The notes under the pieces were generated by a model, which was given only the letters and a program-made list of their open reading frames with translations, did not search any database and was not told the origin of the DNA. Shown here one piece after another: positions 33,890-42,960 of a stretch of 64,000 nt of DNA (its first letter is position 1; each line of letters opens with the position of its first letter). The position numbers and the translations under genes are program-made. This DNA comes from JALHST01 sp038316335 (GTDB lineage: Bacteria; Bacteroidota; Bacteroidia; Flavobacteriales; Flavobacteriaceae): positions 13,647 to 77,646 of the forward strand of contig JBBQAM010000013.1 in the NCBI GenBank assembly GCA_038316335.1, in the 5' to 3' direction.

Positions 33890-34747
33890 ATGAAAGTACG
33901 GCCCTTTAAAATTCCTAAACCCGTAGACCAATCGTTGGTCGTTCAAGTCGATATAGCACCGAGTTTTTATAGCCAGCTTCATCAACATGCCGAAATACAA
34001 ATTAGCTATATTGTAGAAGGAAACGGGAAGCTGATCGTGGCCAATAGCGTACACCCTTTTTATAAAGGCGATATTTTTATAATTGGAGGGAATATTCCCC
34101 ATCTATTCCAAAGTTTGGCAAATAAGCGAAAATCGCATATGATCACTCTTTTCCTAACCCCGGAAAGCCTAGGTAATGATTTTTTTAAAATTCCGGAACT
34201 TAACGAAATCAACCGCTTTTTTAAACATGCGATTGGTGGCATGCGTGTACTAACCGGGAAAAAGTCAATTTCCCATACCATGATCAGACTGCCAAAGGCC
34301 GAAAAGTTGCAAAAATTTATGCTCTTTTTAAAATTAATACATGAAATTAATAAAGCCAACTTTTATGAACTAACTGGCTATGTGCCAACTAAAAAGTTAT
34401 CGAATACCGAAGGGAGACGACTACAACTGGTTTTTGATTATACGATGAATCATTTTACAGAGACTATTTCCCTCGCACAAGTGGCCAACTTGGTTCATAT
34501 GACCATACCTGCATTCTGCAGGTTTTTCAAACAGCGCACCAACAAGACCTATTTTGAATTTCTGATCGAGCTTCGCATCGCACACGCTTGCCAAATGTTG
34601 ATGCATCCAGATAAAATATCGATAGCGGCCATCTCGGAGGGTTCGGGATTTAGTTCCATTTCAAATTTCAATAGAAAATTTAGAAAGCTTAAGGGGATGA
34701 CACCTTCCGAATTTGTCCAACAAACCCATTTAAAGCTGACCTACTAA
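33890..34747 (+). CDS. AraC family transcriptional regulator of the hydroxyproline locus
   Basis: A 285-residue regulator. The N-terminal part is a cupin-like effector domain (SQLHQHAEIQISYIVEGNGK near 24-43, FIIGGNIPHLF near 63-73). The C-terminal part carries two helix-turn-helix motifs: ISLAQVANLVHMTIPAFCRF near 193-212 and ISIAAISEGSGFSSISNFNR near 243-262, followed by the AraC signature GMTPSEFV. It is divergent from the dapA-like gene with 166 bp between them, so it most likely senses hydroxyproline or a pathway intermediate. Two direct repeats in its own promoter suggest autoregulation as well as control of the catabolic genes. Confidence 0.88.
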   Translation: MKVRPFKIPKPVDQSLVVQVDIAPSFYSQLHQHAEIQISYIVEGNGKLIVANSVHPFYKGDIFIIGGNIPHLFQSLANKRKSHMITLFLTPESLGNDFFKIPELNEINRFFKHAIGGMRVLTGKKSISHTMIRLPKAEKLQKFMLFLKLIHEINKANFYELTGYVPTKKLSNTEGRRLQLVFDYTMNHFTETISLAQVANLVHMTIPAFCRFFKQRTNKTYFEFLIELRIAHACQMLMHPDKISIAAISEGSGFSSISNFNRKFRKLKGMTPSEFVQQTHLKLTY

Positions 34748-34831
34748 CCTTTTATAATTTTTGGCACCTATGCGTTTATAAACTTTTTTGCGTTTTGAAT
34801 AAAGGGATCTGCTTAATCCTTCGATTTTCAC

Positions 34832-34839
34832 TATTTTTG
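34832..34839 (+). promoter_or_regulatory. -7 element of the M28 peptidase gene
   Basis: TATTTTTG, 28 nt before the ATG at 34868. It argues against the TTG at 34847, which would lie within about 8 nt of the element. Confidence 0.5.
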
Positions 34840-34867
34840 TAAAATTTTGAATGTATTCTTGATACCT

Positions 34868-36439
34868 ATGAAACACATCCTATTTGTAGCTATGCTTTTT
34901 GCCATGGCCTGCAATTCTTCCCAGAAAATCTCACAGGAAACTGCCACGATACCCAATACTGCGAAGGCGGTACAAGGCCCGACAACTTTTGCAGAATCCA
35001 TCACCGAAGCAGAATTAAAGGAGCACTTGTATACCTATGCTTCCGATGAATTTGAAGGCCGTGAAACCGGTAAGGAGGGACAACAAAAAGCAGTTGCATA
35101 TTTAAAATCAGAATACGAAAAATTAGGTATTCCCGCAGCAAAAGCCGATGGAAACTACTTTCAGGAAGTGCCGCTCGAGTTACAAAATCTGCCATCTGGA
35201 ACCATCAATGTAAACGGGGTCGAATATACCATCGGCGATGATTTTTTATCATTTTCAAAAGCTACCGGAGTGCAGGATAACATCTTGTTTTTAGGATATG
35301 GTGTTGAGGAAGGTACGTATTCGGATTATGCCGGACTCGATGTAACCGACAAATGGGTACTAATAAAAGCCGGGGAACCCATGAACCCAGATGGCACTTT
35401 TGTTGTATCTGGAAATGACGAAAAATCCGAATGGAGCAATCTTTCCGAGTCAATTGCCAAGAAAACCCAACTTGCCGCTGAGAAGGGTGCGAAGGGTATT
35501 TTTTATTTTGATGAAGCCAATTTTAAGCGCTACAAGGGCTATTATAATTATATGAAGAACAATGGATCAGGGCAAATGGTCTTTAAGGATATGGATAGGA
35601 ATTCGATTCCAAGCCTATTCATCGATGATAAATTGGCCACTAAGATTTATGAGGATGTTGAAAAAGATGTTCATGCCAAAAGCATCCCGGTCAAAATACG
35701 ATTAGACCTCCAAAGCAAAAATGTCGATGTACAGGCCGAGAATGTTGCGGCCGTCATAAAAGGCACTGAAAAGCCGAATGAATATGTCATTATTTCCTCA
35801 CATCTAGATCATATCGGAATCTCGTCGAATGGGGAGATCAATAATGGGGCCGACGATGATGGTTCTGGAACAGTGGCACTATTAGAAATTGCAGAAGCCT
35901 TTAAAATGGCTTCCGATGCAGGCGATGGGCCGAAGCGATCCATCGTATTTCTGCATGTTACTGGTGAAGAAAAAGGCCTTCTCGGCTCTCAATACTACAC
36001 CGATTATGATCCTATTTTTCCGCTGGAGCAGACCGTTGTCGATTTGAATATCGATATGATCGGGCGCATTGATCCAAAACGTCAAGGAGGAAGAAATTAT
36101 ATCTACTTGATCGGATCCGACATGTTGAGTACCGAACTGCATAATCTCTCTGAGGACGTTAACAATAAGTATACGAAACTTGAGCTTGATTATAAGTATG
36201 ACGATGAAAATGATCCCAATCGCTTTTATTACAGAAGCGACCATTACAATTTCGCAAAGAACAAAATACCCATTATATTTTATTTCAACGGGACACATGA
36301 CGACTACCATAGACCCAGTGACACGCCCGATAAAATAAATTATGATCTTCTACAGAATAGGGCCCGTTTGATTTTTTACACCGCTTGGGAAATTGCCAAT
36401 AGGGAAAATAAAGTTCAAGTAGACAAGGCAACAAAATAA
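34868..36439 (+). CDS. M28 family zinc peptidase lipoprotein
   Basis: A 523-residue exported lipoprotein with lipobox FAMACNSS (cysteine near 15). The metallopeptidase domain has the two-zinc ligands in order: ISSHLDH near 309-315, NNGADDDGSG near 325-334, HVTGEEKG near 361-368, NIDMIGR near 394-400 and DDYHRPSDTP near 478-487. A protease-associated (PA) insert is likely at about 120-240. M28 enzymes are aminopeptidases or carboxypeptidases. Its place next to the hydroxyproline locus suggests a role in peptide degradation, although it has its own promoter and lies on the strand of the regulator. Confidence 0.9.
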   Translation: MKHILFVAMLFAMACNSSQKISQETATIPNTAKAVQGPTTFAESITEAELKEHLYTYASDEFEGRETGKEGQQKAVAYLKSEYEKLGIPAAKADGNYFQEVPLELQNLPSGTINVNGVEYTIGDDFLSFSKATGVQDNILFLGYGVEEGTYSDYAGLDVTDKWVLIKAGEPMNPDGTFVVSGNDEKSEWSNLSESIAKKTQLAAEKGAKGIFYFDEANFKRYKGYYNYMKNNGSGQMVFKDMDRNSIPSLFIDDKLATKIYEDVEKDVHAKSIPVKIRLDLQSKNVDVQAENVAAVIKGTEKPNEYVIISSHLDHIGISSNGEINNGADDDGSGTVALLEIAEAFKMASDAGDGPKRSIVFLHVTGEEKGLLGSQYYTDYDPIFPLEQTVVDLNIDMIGRIDPKRQGGRNYIYLIGSDMLSTELHNLSEDVNNKYTKLELDYKYDDENDPNRFYYRSDHYNFAKNKIPIIFYFNGTHDDYHRPSDTPDKINYDLLQNRARLIFYTAWEIANRENKVQVDKATK

Positions 36440-36679
36440 CCGATGCCTTTACGTACAAATACCTTGAGGCAGTTTATATAATTGGCTTTCGGGAACGAAA
36501 TCAAGTTCAGAATGCATGTTATGTAGTGTACTAGTATTTCGCGAATAACAACTGATCTTGATTCCAAAAAAAACGTCCTATCTTAAAACGACACGGTTTT
36601 TTTCATTGAAAATATGATTTAATTTCACCTTCAAATCGTACAAAAACCCTCACCCCACCACGTGATATTAAATTAAAAA

Positions 36680-36701
36680 GCCCAATCGAATACGATTGGA
36701 C
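36680..36701. terminator. Terminator after tRNA-His, possibly bidirectional
   Basis: GCCCAATCG (36680-36688) and CGATTGGAC (36693-36701) form a 9-bp stem with one non-Watson-Crick pair, around a 4-nt loop. It has A-tracts on the left and T-tracts on the right, so it can act on both strands. In minus-strand RNA the odd pair is a G-U wobble, which favours the tRNA as its main user. Confidence 0.7.
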
Positions 36702-36716
36702 TTTTTTAGAATTTCG

Positions 36717-36790
36717 GGTGGAAGACCGGTTTCGAACCGGCGACCTCTAGAACCACAATCTAGCGCTCTAACCAGCTGAGCTACAACCAC
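36717..36790 (-). tRNA. tRNA-His (anticodon GTG)
   Basis: The cloverleaf is clear on the minus strand. The D arm is GCTC...GAGC, the anticodon stem CTAGA/TCTAG has loop TTGTGGT and anticodon GTG, and the T arm is built on CCGG-TTCGAAA-CCGG. A G at 36791 provides the extra G-1 typical of tRNA-His, opposite C73. CCA is not encoded, as is usual in Bacteroidota. In the acceptor stem, positions 5-68 and 6-67 appear as U-U oppositions. Confidence 0.93.
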
Positions 36791-37043
36791 CGTTTGTAAG
36801 CGATGGCAAAGGTAATTTTTTTTAGCTATTCCATCAAAATAAAACAGCTCCAATTTAAGACCATCCCTTAGGTAGAAATCTTTCAATTTTTAATCACACA
36901 TTTTTATACTGCTAAGAAGTCATCAAAAATCGATGAAATGCACTCTATTTCAGACAAAACACACAATTTTGGGCGATTCACAACAAAAATTAGATGGGAG
37001 TACATGACAATATTAAATTTAGACTTCTAAATCGACCGTAAAA

Positions 37044-39134
37044 ATGACATCTTCGCTTTCGCTATTTTTAAACACGAAGAAGCGCTTCAAAAATGGAGTC
37101 GGACTTACGTTGATTTCTTTTTTCATTGTATTCCATAGTTACTCTCAAAAGGCTACAAAGGATAGTTTAATAAATGCCCTTCATGTTTTAAAGCAGCAAA
37201 AGGACTTTAGCACCAAAGACTCTATTTATATTAAACTTTTGACTGACCTTGGTGACGAAATGCGTTTTTATAAGGCCGACAGTCTTATCAAATTATCAAA
37301 TGAAGCCTTAAAGCTTAGTAAGTCTATAGCCTATAAAAATGGGGAAAGCCTTTCCCTCCTAGGAATTGCTCACTATTATTCAGACAAGGGAGACAACTCA
37401 AATGCCCTCAAAAACTTCAATAAGGCGCTAATGATTGTTAAGGATTCTCAAAATAAGGATCTTGAATTGCGCATTTTAAGCGATTTGGCGAACGAATACG
37501 GCTATATTGGTGATTATGGAAAAGCCTTGACTTCCTATTTGGATTGCATAGAGGTCGCCAAGCAATATGATAATAAAAGGATCTTATCGATCGTACACGA
37601 AAATATCGCCAATTTATATGTTAGTCAAAAGGACTATCAAGAGGCCTTGCTTTATTATAAGGAAGTTAAAAAATTAAATAGGGAAATCGGAAGTGCAGTA
37701 ATTATGGCGGAAACTGCCAGCAACATGGCCTCATTATATGCTGACATGGGCAAATTCGATTATGCTATTTTTAATGTAAATAGCAGTATAGCCACATTTG
37801 AAAAGTACCAGATTTACGACTGGCTTGCATATGCCTACGAAATAAAAGGGAAGACGTATTTGATGCAGGAGAAATACGAATGGGCTATGTATTGGTATAG
37901 CCAATGCGAAATGCTGCATACAAAAATTCATGATGAGCGTGGTGAAATTGACCTTTATAATGGCATGGCGGAAGCCAATTTCGGATTAAAAAAGGATAGT
38001 ATCTCAGAAGTCTATGCATTAAAGGCCTATGAAATCTCCTCGCGATTAATGTTTAAGGAAGGCATGCAAAAGTGTGCGAATACCCTATACAAAATTCATA
38101 AAAATCATCACGATTATCAAGTAGCCTTGCAATATCATGAAGTATATCAAAAACTGACCGATACACTTTCAAGCAATGAGAATAAAAAAAGTCTTGCGAT
38201 GTTAAAAAACAAGGTCGAATATGACACGCAAAAGAAGAGCCTAATAGCGAAAAGCGAGAAGGCACTCGCCCAACAAAAAAAATATGTTTATACAGCCCTT
38301 GCTATTTTAATAATTTTCCTAATCGTCACGTTTTTGGTCAAAAGAAGTGAAAAAATACAACGTAAATTGAATATCGAACTAAACGCCAATAAACAGTCCC
38401 TTGAGAAAAACGAGCATCAACTTCGGGATATAAACAAAACCAAGGACAAACTGTTCTCGATTATCGGCCATGATCTGCGCGGACCAATCGGTGCATTTCA
38501 AGGGCTGCTCAAACTTTTTAAGGACGGCGAAATAAGTAAAGATGAATTTCTTGGTTTTATCCCCAAATTAAGTGCAGATATAGAACATATTTCCTTCACG
38601 CTCAATAATTTACTCTCATGGGGCCAAACCCAGATGAATGGGGCTACCACCAAACCGAGTGTAATTTCATTAGATACATTGGTAGCCGATAATATTAAAT
38701 TACTTTCTGAAATTGCTGTCGGTAAATCAATTAAAATGATAAGCCAATTCACTGGGAATACCATGGCATGGTCTGATGGAAATCAAATTGACATTGTCAT
38801 CAGGAATCTCATTAGTAATGCCCTGAAATTCACACCCGTGAATGGAATGATTACTATTGGTGCCACTGAAAAATCTGACCAATGGGAAGTTTTCGTGCGC
38901 GATACGGGAGTCGGTATGCCCAAGGAAATCACTGAGAAGATTTTTTCTGAAAATTCAAATATTACCACGTACGGTACCAATAATGAGAAAGGCACCGGTC
39001 TGGGATTGTCGCTTTGCAAGGAAATGGTCGAAAAAAATAAGGGCACGATATGGGTCGATAGTATCGTCAGAAAGGGTTCCTGTTTCTTTTTTACAGTGCC
39101 CAAGGCAAAAAAGGAGTATCAAAAAGCTAGTTAG
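37044..39134 (+). CDS. TPR-containing sensor histidine kinase
   Basis: A 696-residue membrane kinase. A signal peptide or first membrane segment (about 20-36) is followed by a periplasmic region of tetratricopeptide repeats (about 60-390, for example SLSLLGIAHYYSDKGDNSNA) and a membrane segment near 413-432. The cytoplasmic part has the phospho-accepting histidine in FSIIGHDLRGPIGAF near 475, the N box NLISNALKFTP, the G1 box DTGVGMP and the G2 box GTGLGLSLCKEMV. No response regulator gene is adjacent, so its partner is elsewhere. TPR-HK proteins are common in Bacteroidota and may sense protein partners in the periplasm. Confidence 0.9.
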   Translation: MTSSLSLFLNTKKRFKNGVGLTLISFFIVFHSYSQKATKDSLINALHVLKQQKDFSTKDSIYIKLLTDLGDEMRFYKADSLIKLSNEALKLSKSIAYKNGESLSLLGIAHYYSDKGDNSNALKNFNKALMIVKDSQNKDLELRILSDLANEYGYIGDYGKALTSYLDCIEVAKQYDNKRILSIVHENIANLYVSQKDYQEALLYYKEVKKLNREIGSAVIMAETASNMASLYADMGKFDYAIFNVNSSIATFEKYQIYDWLAYAYEIKGKTYLMQEKYEWAMYWYSQCEMLHTKIHDERGEIDLYNGMAEANFGLKKDSISEVYALKAYEISSRLMFKEGMQKCANTLYKIHKNHHDYQVALQYHEVYQKLTDTLSSNENKKSLAMLKNKVEYDTQKKSLIAKSEKALAQQKKYVYTALAILIIFLIVTFLVKRSEKIQRKLNIELNANKQSLEKNEHQLRDINKTKDKLFSIIGHDLRGPIGAFQGLLKLFKDGEISKDEFLGFIPKLSADIEHISFTLNNLLSWGQTQMNGATTKPSVISLDTLVADNIKLLSEIAVGKSIKMISQFTGNTMAWSDGNQIDIVIRNLISNALKFTPVNGMITIGATEKSDQWEVFVRDTGVGMPKEITEKIFSENSNITTYGTNNEKGTGLGLSLCKEMVEKNKGTIWVDSIVRKGSCFFFTVPKAKKEYQKAS

Positions 39135-39853
39135 AGCAGGCTGCTCAAATAGGGAATGGCTACATATCTTTCGACCGTGAAGCCTTCGGCGTGCTCCACT
39201 CCGACTAATCTACCTAGATCCCTTGCCCGATACGCAACACTGTCAGTGAAGTTCTTACTACTGATCGGGGTCTGTGGTTCTGAACTCTTTGGGTCATAAA
39301 ATTGGGAGCTATAGGCCGAAATGGCCTCAAGTTTTTTGTCGATATATCCTGAAACATCTACTACAAAATCAGGTTCAATCGGTTTCCATTGTATATAATG
39401 ATATACATTTTTAGGCCGCCATGCCTCCTGCCATATATCATCGCCTTCAAACTTTGTGTCGATTTTGATCAAACCACTCAAGAAACACGCATCACTAACT
39501 AGTTTACTACCTTTTCCATGATCAATATGTCGATCATCGATCGCATTGCATAGTACAATATCGGGCCTGTATTTTCGAAGCATCCGAATGACCGCCATTT
39601 GATGATCGCTATCGTTTATGAAGAATCCATCGGCGAACTCCAGGTTTTCCCGAAATGCTATGCCAAGGATCTTTGCCGCTTTTAAAGCCTCTTTATCCCT
39701 GATTTCAGGTGTTCCGCGGGTTCCAAGTTCTCCTCGTGTCAAATCTACGATTCCAACGCGTTTTCCAGCGGCCACTTCCTTTGCGATTGTAGCGCCAGCG
39801 CCAAGTTCGGCATCATCGGGATGCGATCCAAATACAAGTATATCTAATTTCAT
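39131..39853 (-). CDS. bshB1: Bacillithiol biosynthesis deacetylase BshB1
   Basis: A 240-residue zinc deacetylase of the PIG-L/LmbE family. The start at 39853 gives MKLDILVFGSHPDDAELGAG, which places the metal motif HPDD near residue 11. The longer frame to 39916 adds a non-conserved basic stretch. GELGTRGTPEIRDKEALKAA near 40-59 and DDRHIDHGKGSKLVSDA near 106-122 match BshB1, which removes acetyl from GlcNAc-malate during bacillithiol synthesis. Its 3' end overlaps the histidine kinase stop by 4 nt on the opposite strand. bshA and bshC are not in the window. Confidence 0.9.
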   Translation of the reverse strand: MKLDILVFGSHPDDAELGAGATIAKEVAAGKRVGIVDLTRGELGTRGTPEIRDKEALKAAKILGIAFRENLEFADGFFINDSDHQMAVIRMLRKYRPDIVLCNAIDDRHIDHGKGSKLVSDACFLSGLIKIDTKFEGDDIWQEAWRPKNVYHYIQWKPIEPDFVVDVSGYIDKKLEAISAYSSQFYDPKSSEPQTPISSKNFTDSVAYRARDLGRLVGVEHAEGFTVERYVAIPYLSSLL

Positions 39854-40054
39854 GCGCTTTTGTTGTCGTTGTGTGTTTACCTTCTTTAGGGCAATTTTTT
39901 CATGCTGGTTGGGCACGCCGCGTTTTATTTCCTGTGATATTCAATCCCAACATACCGCTAAATTTACCCGTCATAAAGCGGTAAACTTCATGAAATTTGG
40001 GGAAAAGGTTGGTCTTATAAAACACGTTCCGTTGGGCCTAAATTTGGGAAACCA

Positions 40055-41230
40055 TTAACTGGTTGTCACAGCTGTGTTTGCCAAGGTCTTTTCTAAGGCT
40101 TGCTCTATATCGGCCATTAAATCCTCTGTTTCCTCAATACCGACCGAAAAGCGAATCAGTCCGTCTGCGATGCCCTGTCTTTTTCGTTCCTCGGGGCTCA
40201 GAAGAGCGTGGGAGGTCAATGTTGGCGAAAGAACCGTACTTTCCACTCCGGCCAAACTCATTGAGGATTTAATAAGCTTCAAGGATCTTTGAAAAAGGGC
40301 GGCATCTAATTCAGGATTCAGCTCAAACGACATCATACCGCCAAAGCCATTCATCTGTGCCTTGGCTAAAAGATGGTCAGGGTGACCCAACAGGCCTGGA
40401 TAATATACCTTTGCTATTTGCTTGTGGCCTTCTAAATATTCCGCCAACCTTAGTGCATTTTCATTTTGAGCCCGAACGCGAATTCCCATGGTCTTCATGC
40501 TTCGTTCCAATAGCCATACCGTATAATCACTGAGACTCCCCCCGAAATTTTTGGCAAGGCCAAAAATGCGTTCCATATATTCCTGGGACGAAGCCACGGC
40601 ACCGGCCAGGATATCTGAATGTCCCCCCATGTATTTTGTAGCGCTATGAATGACGATATCGATGCCAAAATCAATCGGATTTTGATTCACCGGACTGGCG
40701 AAGGTGTTATCGATCATCGAAATAAGTTTGTGTTTTTTGCAAATTTGGGCAACTGCTTTCAAATCGGTTATCGTCAATAACGGATTCGAGGGTGTTTCTA
40801 TAAATATGACTTTTGTGTTTTCCTGTATTTGTTCCTCGAAATCAGATGGATGTAACCCATCGGTAAAAGAATATGAAATACCGTACTTCCCAAATTCCTC
40901 GGTGACCAAATTATAAGTGCCACCATATAAGGTCTTTTGAAGGACAATATGGTCTCCAGCTTGCAGGAAGGCCATTAAGGCAGTGCTAATGGCAGCCATG
41001 CCGCTACCGAAAATCAGGGCCGCCTCCGCGTGCTCCAAGGCAGCGATCTTCTTCGCGAGACCAACTTGGTTCGGGGTATTGAAATAACGAGGGTACCTCT
41101 TAATGTCAACATCTTCAAAGGCATACGAAGTGCCCATATAAAGGGGAGAAACCGCCCCTTTGAATTCTTTGTCCTCCAATTGGCCCTCATGGGTGCAGAT
41201 GGTATTCAGTCCTTTTTTTCGCAGCTCCAT
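40055..41230 (-). CDS. Cys/Met metabolism PLP enzyme (trans-sulfuration family)
   Basis: A 391-residue cytoplasmic enzyme of the cystathionine gamma-synthase / gamma-lyase / methionine gamma-lyase family. Typical motifs are the tyrosine-bearing RYFNTPNQ near 48-55, FGSGMAAIST near 74-83, ETPSNPLL near 147-154, the Schiff-base lysine in HSATKYMGGHSD near 202 and the C-terminal RFSVGIEETEDL. Family members differ by only a few residues, so synthase and lyase activity cannot be separated here. A weak TAACTTTA element at 41251-41258 lies just upstream. The MATE gene ends 38 bp upstream on the same strand. Confidence 0.85.
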   Translation of the reverse strand: MELRKKGLNTICTHEGQLEDKEFKGAVSPLYMGTSYAFEDVDIKRYPRYFNTPNQVGLAKKIAALEHAEAALIFGSGMAAISTALMAFLQAGDHIVLQKTLYGGTYNLVTEEFGKYGISYSFTDGLHPSDFEEQIQENTKVIFIETPSNPLLTITDLKAVAQICKKHKLISMIDNTFASPVNQNPIDFGIDIVIHSATKYMGGHSDILAGAVASSQEYMERIFGLAKNFGGSLSDYTVWLLERSMKTMGIRVRAQNENALRLAEYLEGHKQIAKVYYPGLLGHPDHLLAKAQMNGFGGMMSFELNPELDAALFQRSLKLIKSSMSLAGVESTVLSPTLTSHALLSPEERKRQGIADGLIRFSVGIEETEDLMADIEQALEKTLANTAVTTS

Positions 41231-41268
41231 TGCTTGTTTTTAATAGAAGCTAAAGTTACAAAAATCGA

Positions 41269-42678
41269 TTATACTTCGAACTTTTTCCACTTCCCTTTTC
41301 GAAACCATAAAATGGCCATTATGGCAAGTATCACTTCTGCCAAAGTGATGGCCATAAAAACGCCCAGTGCGCCCATTTTAAAAGTAATCGCTGCCAAATA
41401 AGCAAAAGGCAATTGAAACATCCAAAAGGCAAAAAAGTTTATTTTTGTAGGTGTTCTGGTATCCCCAGCCCCGTTAAAGGCCTGTGTAACGACCATTCCG
41501 TAGGCATAAAAGATATAACCCATGGCTATTATTTGTAAACAGAGACTGCCATTTTCGACGACCACATCATTGGTATTGAACCAACCGATTATTTCTTTGG
41601 CGAATAGCAGATACACCAAGGAGACCAGCCCCATAAAATAGGCATTATACCTCGCGGTTTTCCATACCGAGGTTTCTGCGCGTTCTGGTTGGCCAGCCCC
41701 AAGGTTCTGTCCTACTAGCGTTGCTGCGGCATTGCTCATGCCCCATGAGGGCATTAGGGTAAATAGGATAACCCGGATTGCAATCGTATATCCTGCCAAC
41801 ACTTCGCTACCGAATTCAGACATCATCCGCATTAGAAATATCCAACTTGACGTGCCTATCAGGAATTGGGCGATGCCACCCATAGAAACCCTTAACAGAT
41901 CAACCATGACTTTACCCCGAAGCACCGCATCTTTTACACCGATCTTAATCCGGCTCCAGCCAAAATAAAGTACCACCAATTGGAAAACCACTGCCGAACC
42001 CCTTCCTATATTGGTCGCAATGGCAGCTCCCATAACTCCAAATTCAGGTACAGGACCCCAACCGAAAATAAAAATAGGGTCTAAAATAATATTAAGGCCG
42101 TTTGAGAGCACCAAGGCCCACATGGCAAAGGCGGCATCCCCTGCTCCCCTAAAAATGGCATTGATAAGAAACAGCATTACGATGGTAATATTCCCGCCAA
42201 TAAGTAATTTGGTATACCCATGGCCTTCGGCTATCAAATCTGCTTCAGCCCCCATCAAGGCCAATAGCTCCCTTGAAAATAAAATCCCAACAACACCCAC
42301 CACAAGGGAGAGCAAAATGCCAAGAGCCATCGCCTGCACCGCAGATTCTTTGGCACCTTTAATATCCTTTTCCCCAATACGTCTCGCGACCATTGCCGTG
42401 GCAGCCATGCTTAAACCTATAGCGACGGCATAAACGAGTGTAATGACCGATTCGGTAAGGCCAATAGTCGCTACTGCGTTCACACTGACCCTAGAAACAT
42501 AGGCGATATCTACAATGGCAAAGATCGACTCCATCATCATTTCCAAAATCATAGGAATGGCCAGCATAAAAATAGCCTTGCGGATACTTCCCGACGTAAA
42601 ATCGGTTTCCCTACCGGTTACGGCAATTATAAAGGAGTCGAATACTTTTTTTACACTTAATTTATCTGGATGGGCCAT
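41269..42678 (-). CDS. MATE family efflux transporter
   Basis: A 469-residue membrane protein with about 12 transmembrane segments in two related halves. The N-half begins with AIFMLAIPMILEMMMESIF and contains VDIAYVSRVSVNAVATIGL, and the C-half contains MPSWGMSNAAATLVGQNLGA; both are standard MATE motifs. These transporters export cationic drugs or metabolites using sodium or proton gradients. The substrate is not evident. The protein lies upstream of the trans-sulfuration gene on the same strand, which does not by itself imply a shared function. Confidence 0.9.
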   Translation of the reverse strand: MAHPDKLSVKKVFDSFIIAVTGRETDFTSGSIRKAIFMLAIPMILEMMMESIFAIVDIAYVSRVSVNAVATIGLTESVITLVYAVAIGLSMAATAMVARRIGEKDIKGAKESAVQAMALGILLSLVVGVVGILFSRELLALMGAEADLIAEGHGYTKLLIGGNITIVMLFLINAIFRGAGDAAFAMWALVLSNGLNIILDPIFIFGWGPVPEFGVMGAAIATNIGRGSAVVFQLVVLYFGWSRIKIGVKDAVLRGKVMVDLLRVSMGGIAQFLIGTSSWIFLMRMMSEFGSEVLAGYTIAIRVILFTLMPSWGMSNAAATLVGQNLGAGQPERAETSVWKTARYNAYFMGLVSLVYLLFAKEIIGWFNTNDVVVENGSLCLQIIAMGYIFYAYGMVVTQAFNGAGDTRTPTKINFFAFWMFQLPFAYLAAITFKMGALGVFMAITLAEVILAIMAILWFRKGKWKKFEV

Positions 42679-42894
42679 TTGAAAATAGGATTATGTTCGT
42701 AGTAGTAATAAATGTCAATGCCTCGAGAATAAAAGGACTTTTAATTTTGGGTCGAAAACCCACTGACATTTATCAAAAACATACTTCCTATCATTAGATG
42801 AGGACATAAATATCGCATATTTAAAAAACCTGACAAAATTTTTTTGCGTTCAACCCCTGGTTGATCAACGACTTGAACTTTTTAAGATTATTAT

Positions 42895-42909
42895 ACGAAA
42901 TCATTTCGT
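42895..42909. repeat. Perfect 15-bp palindrome before the metallopeptidase lipoprotein gene
   Basis: ACGAAAT-C-ATTTCGT at 42895-42909. A second perfect palindrome, GTTGATCAAC, lies at 42860-42869. Both are in the intergenic region between the divergent MATE and lipoprotein genes and could be regulator sites. Confidence 0.35.
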
Positions 42910-42960
42910 GTTCCGTTATTTAAATTGAACCCAAACTCCGTCCTGGAAAATCACTCACCA

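Noticed and set aside
36440..36679. Search for a further tRNA or small RNA next to tRNA-His
   Set aside because: A-rich and T-rich runs are present around 36563-36605, but no cloverleaf or stable long stem could be built.
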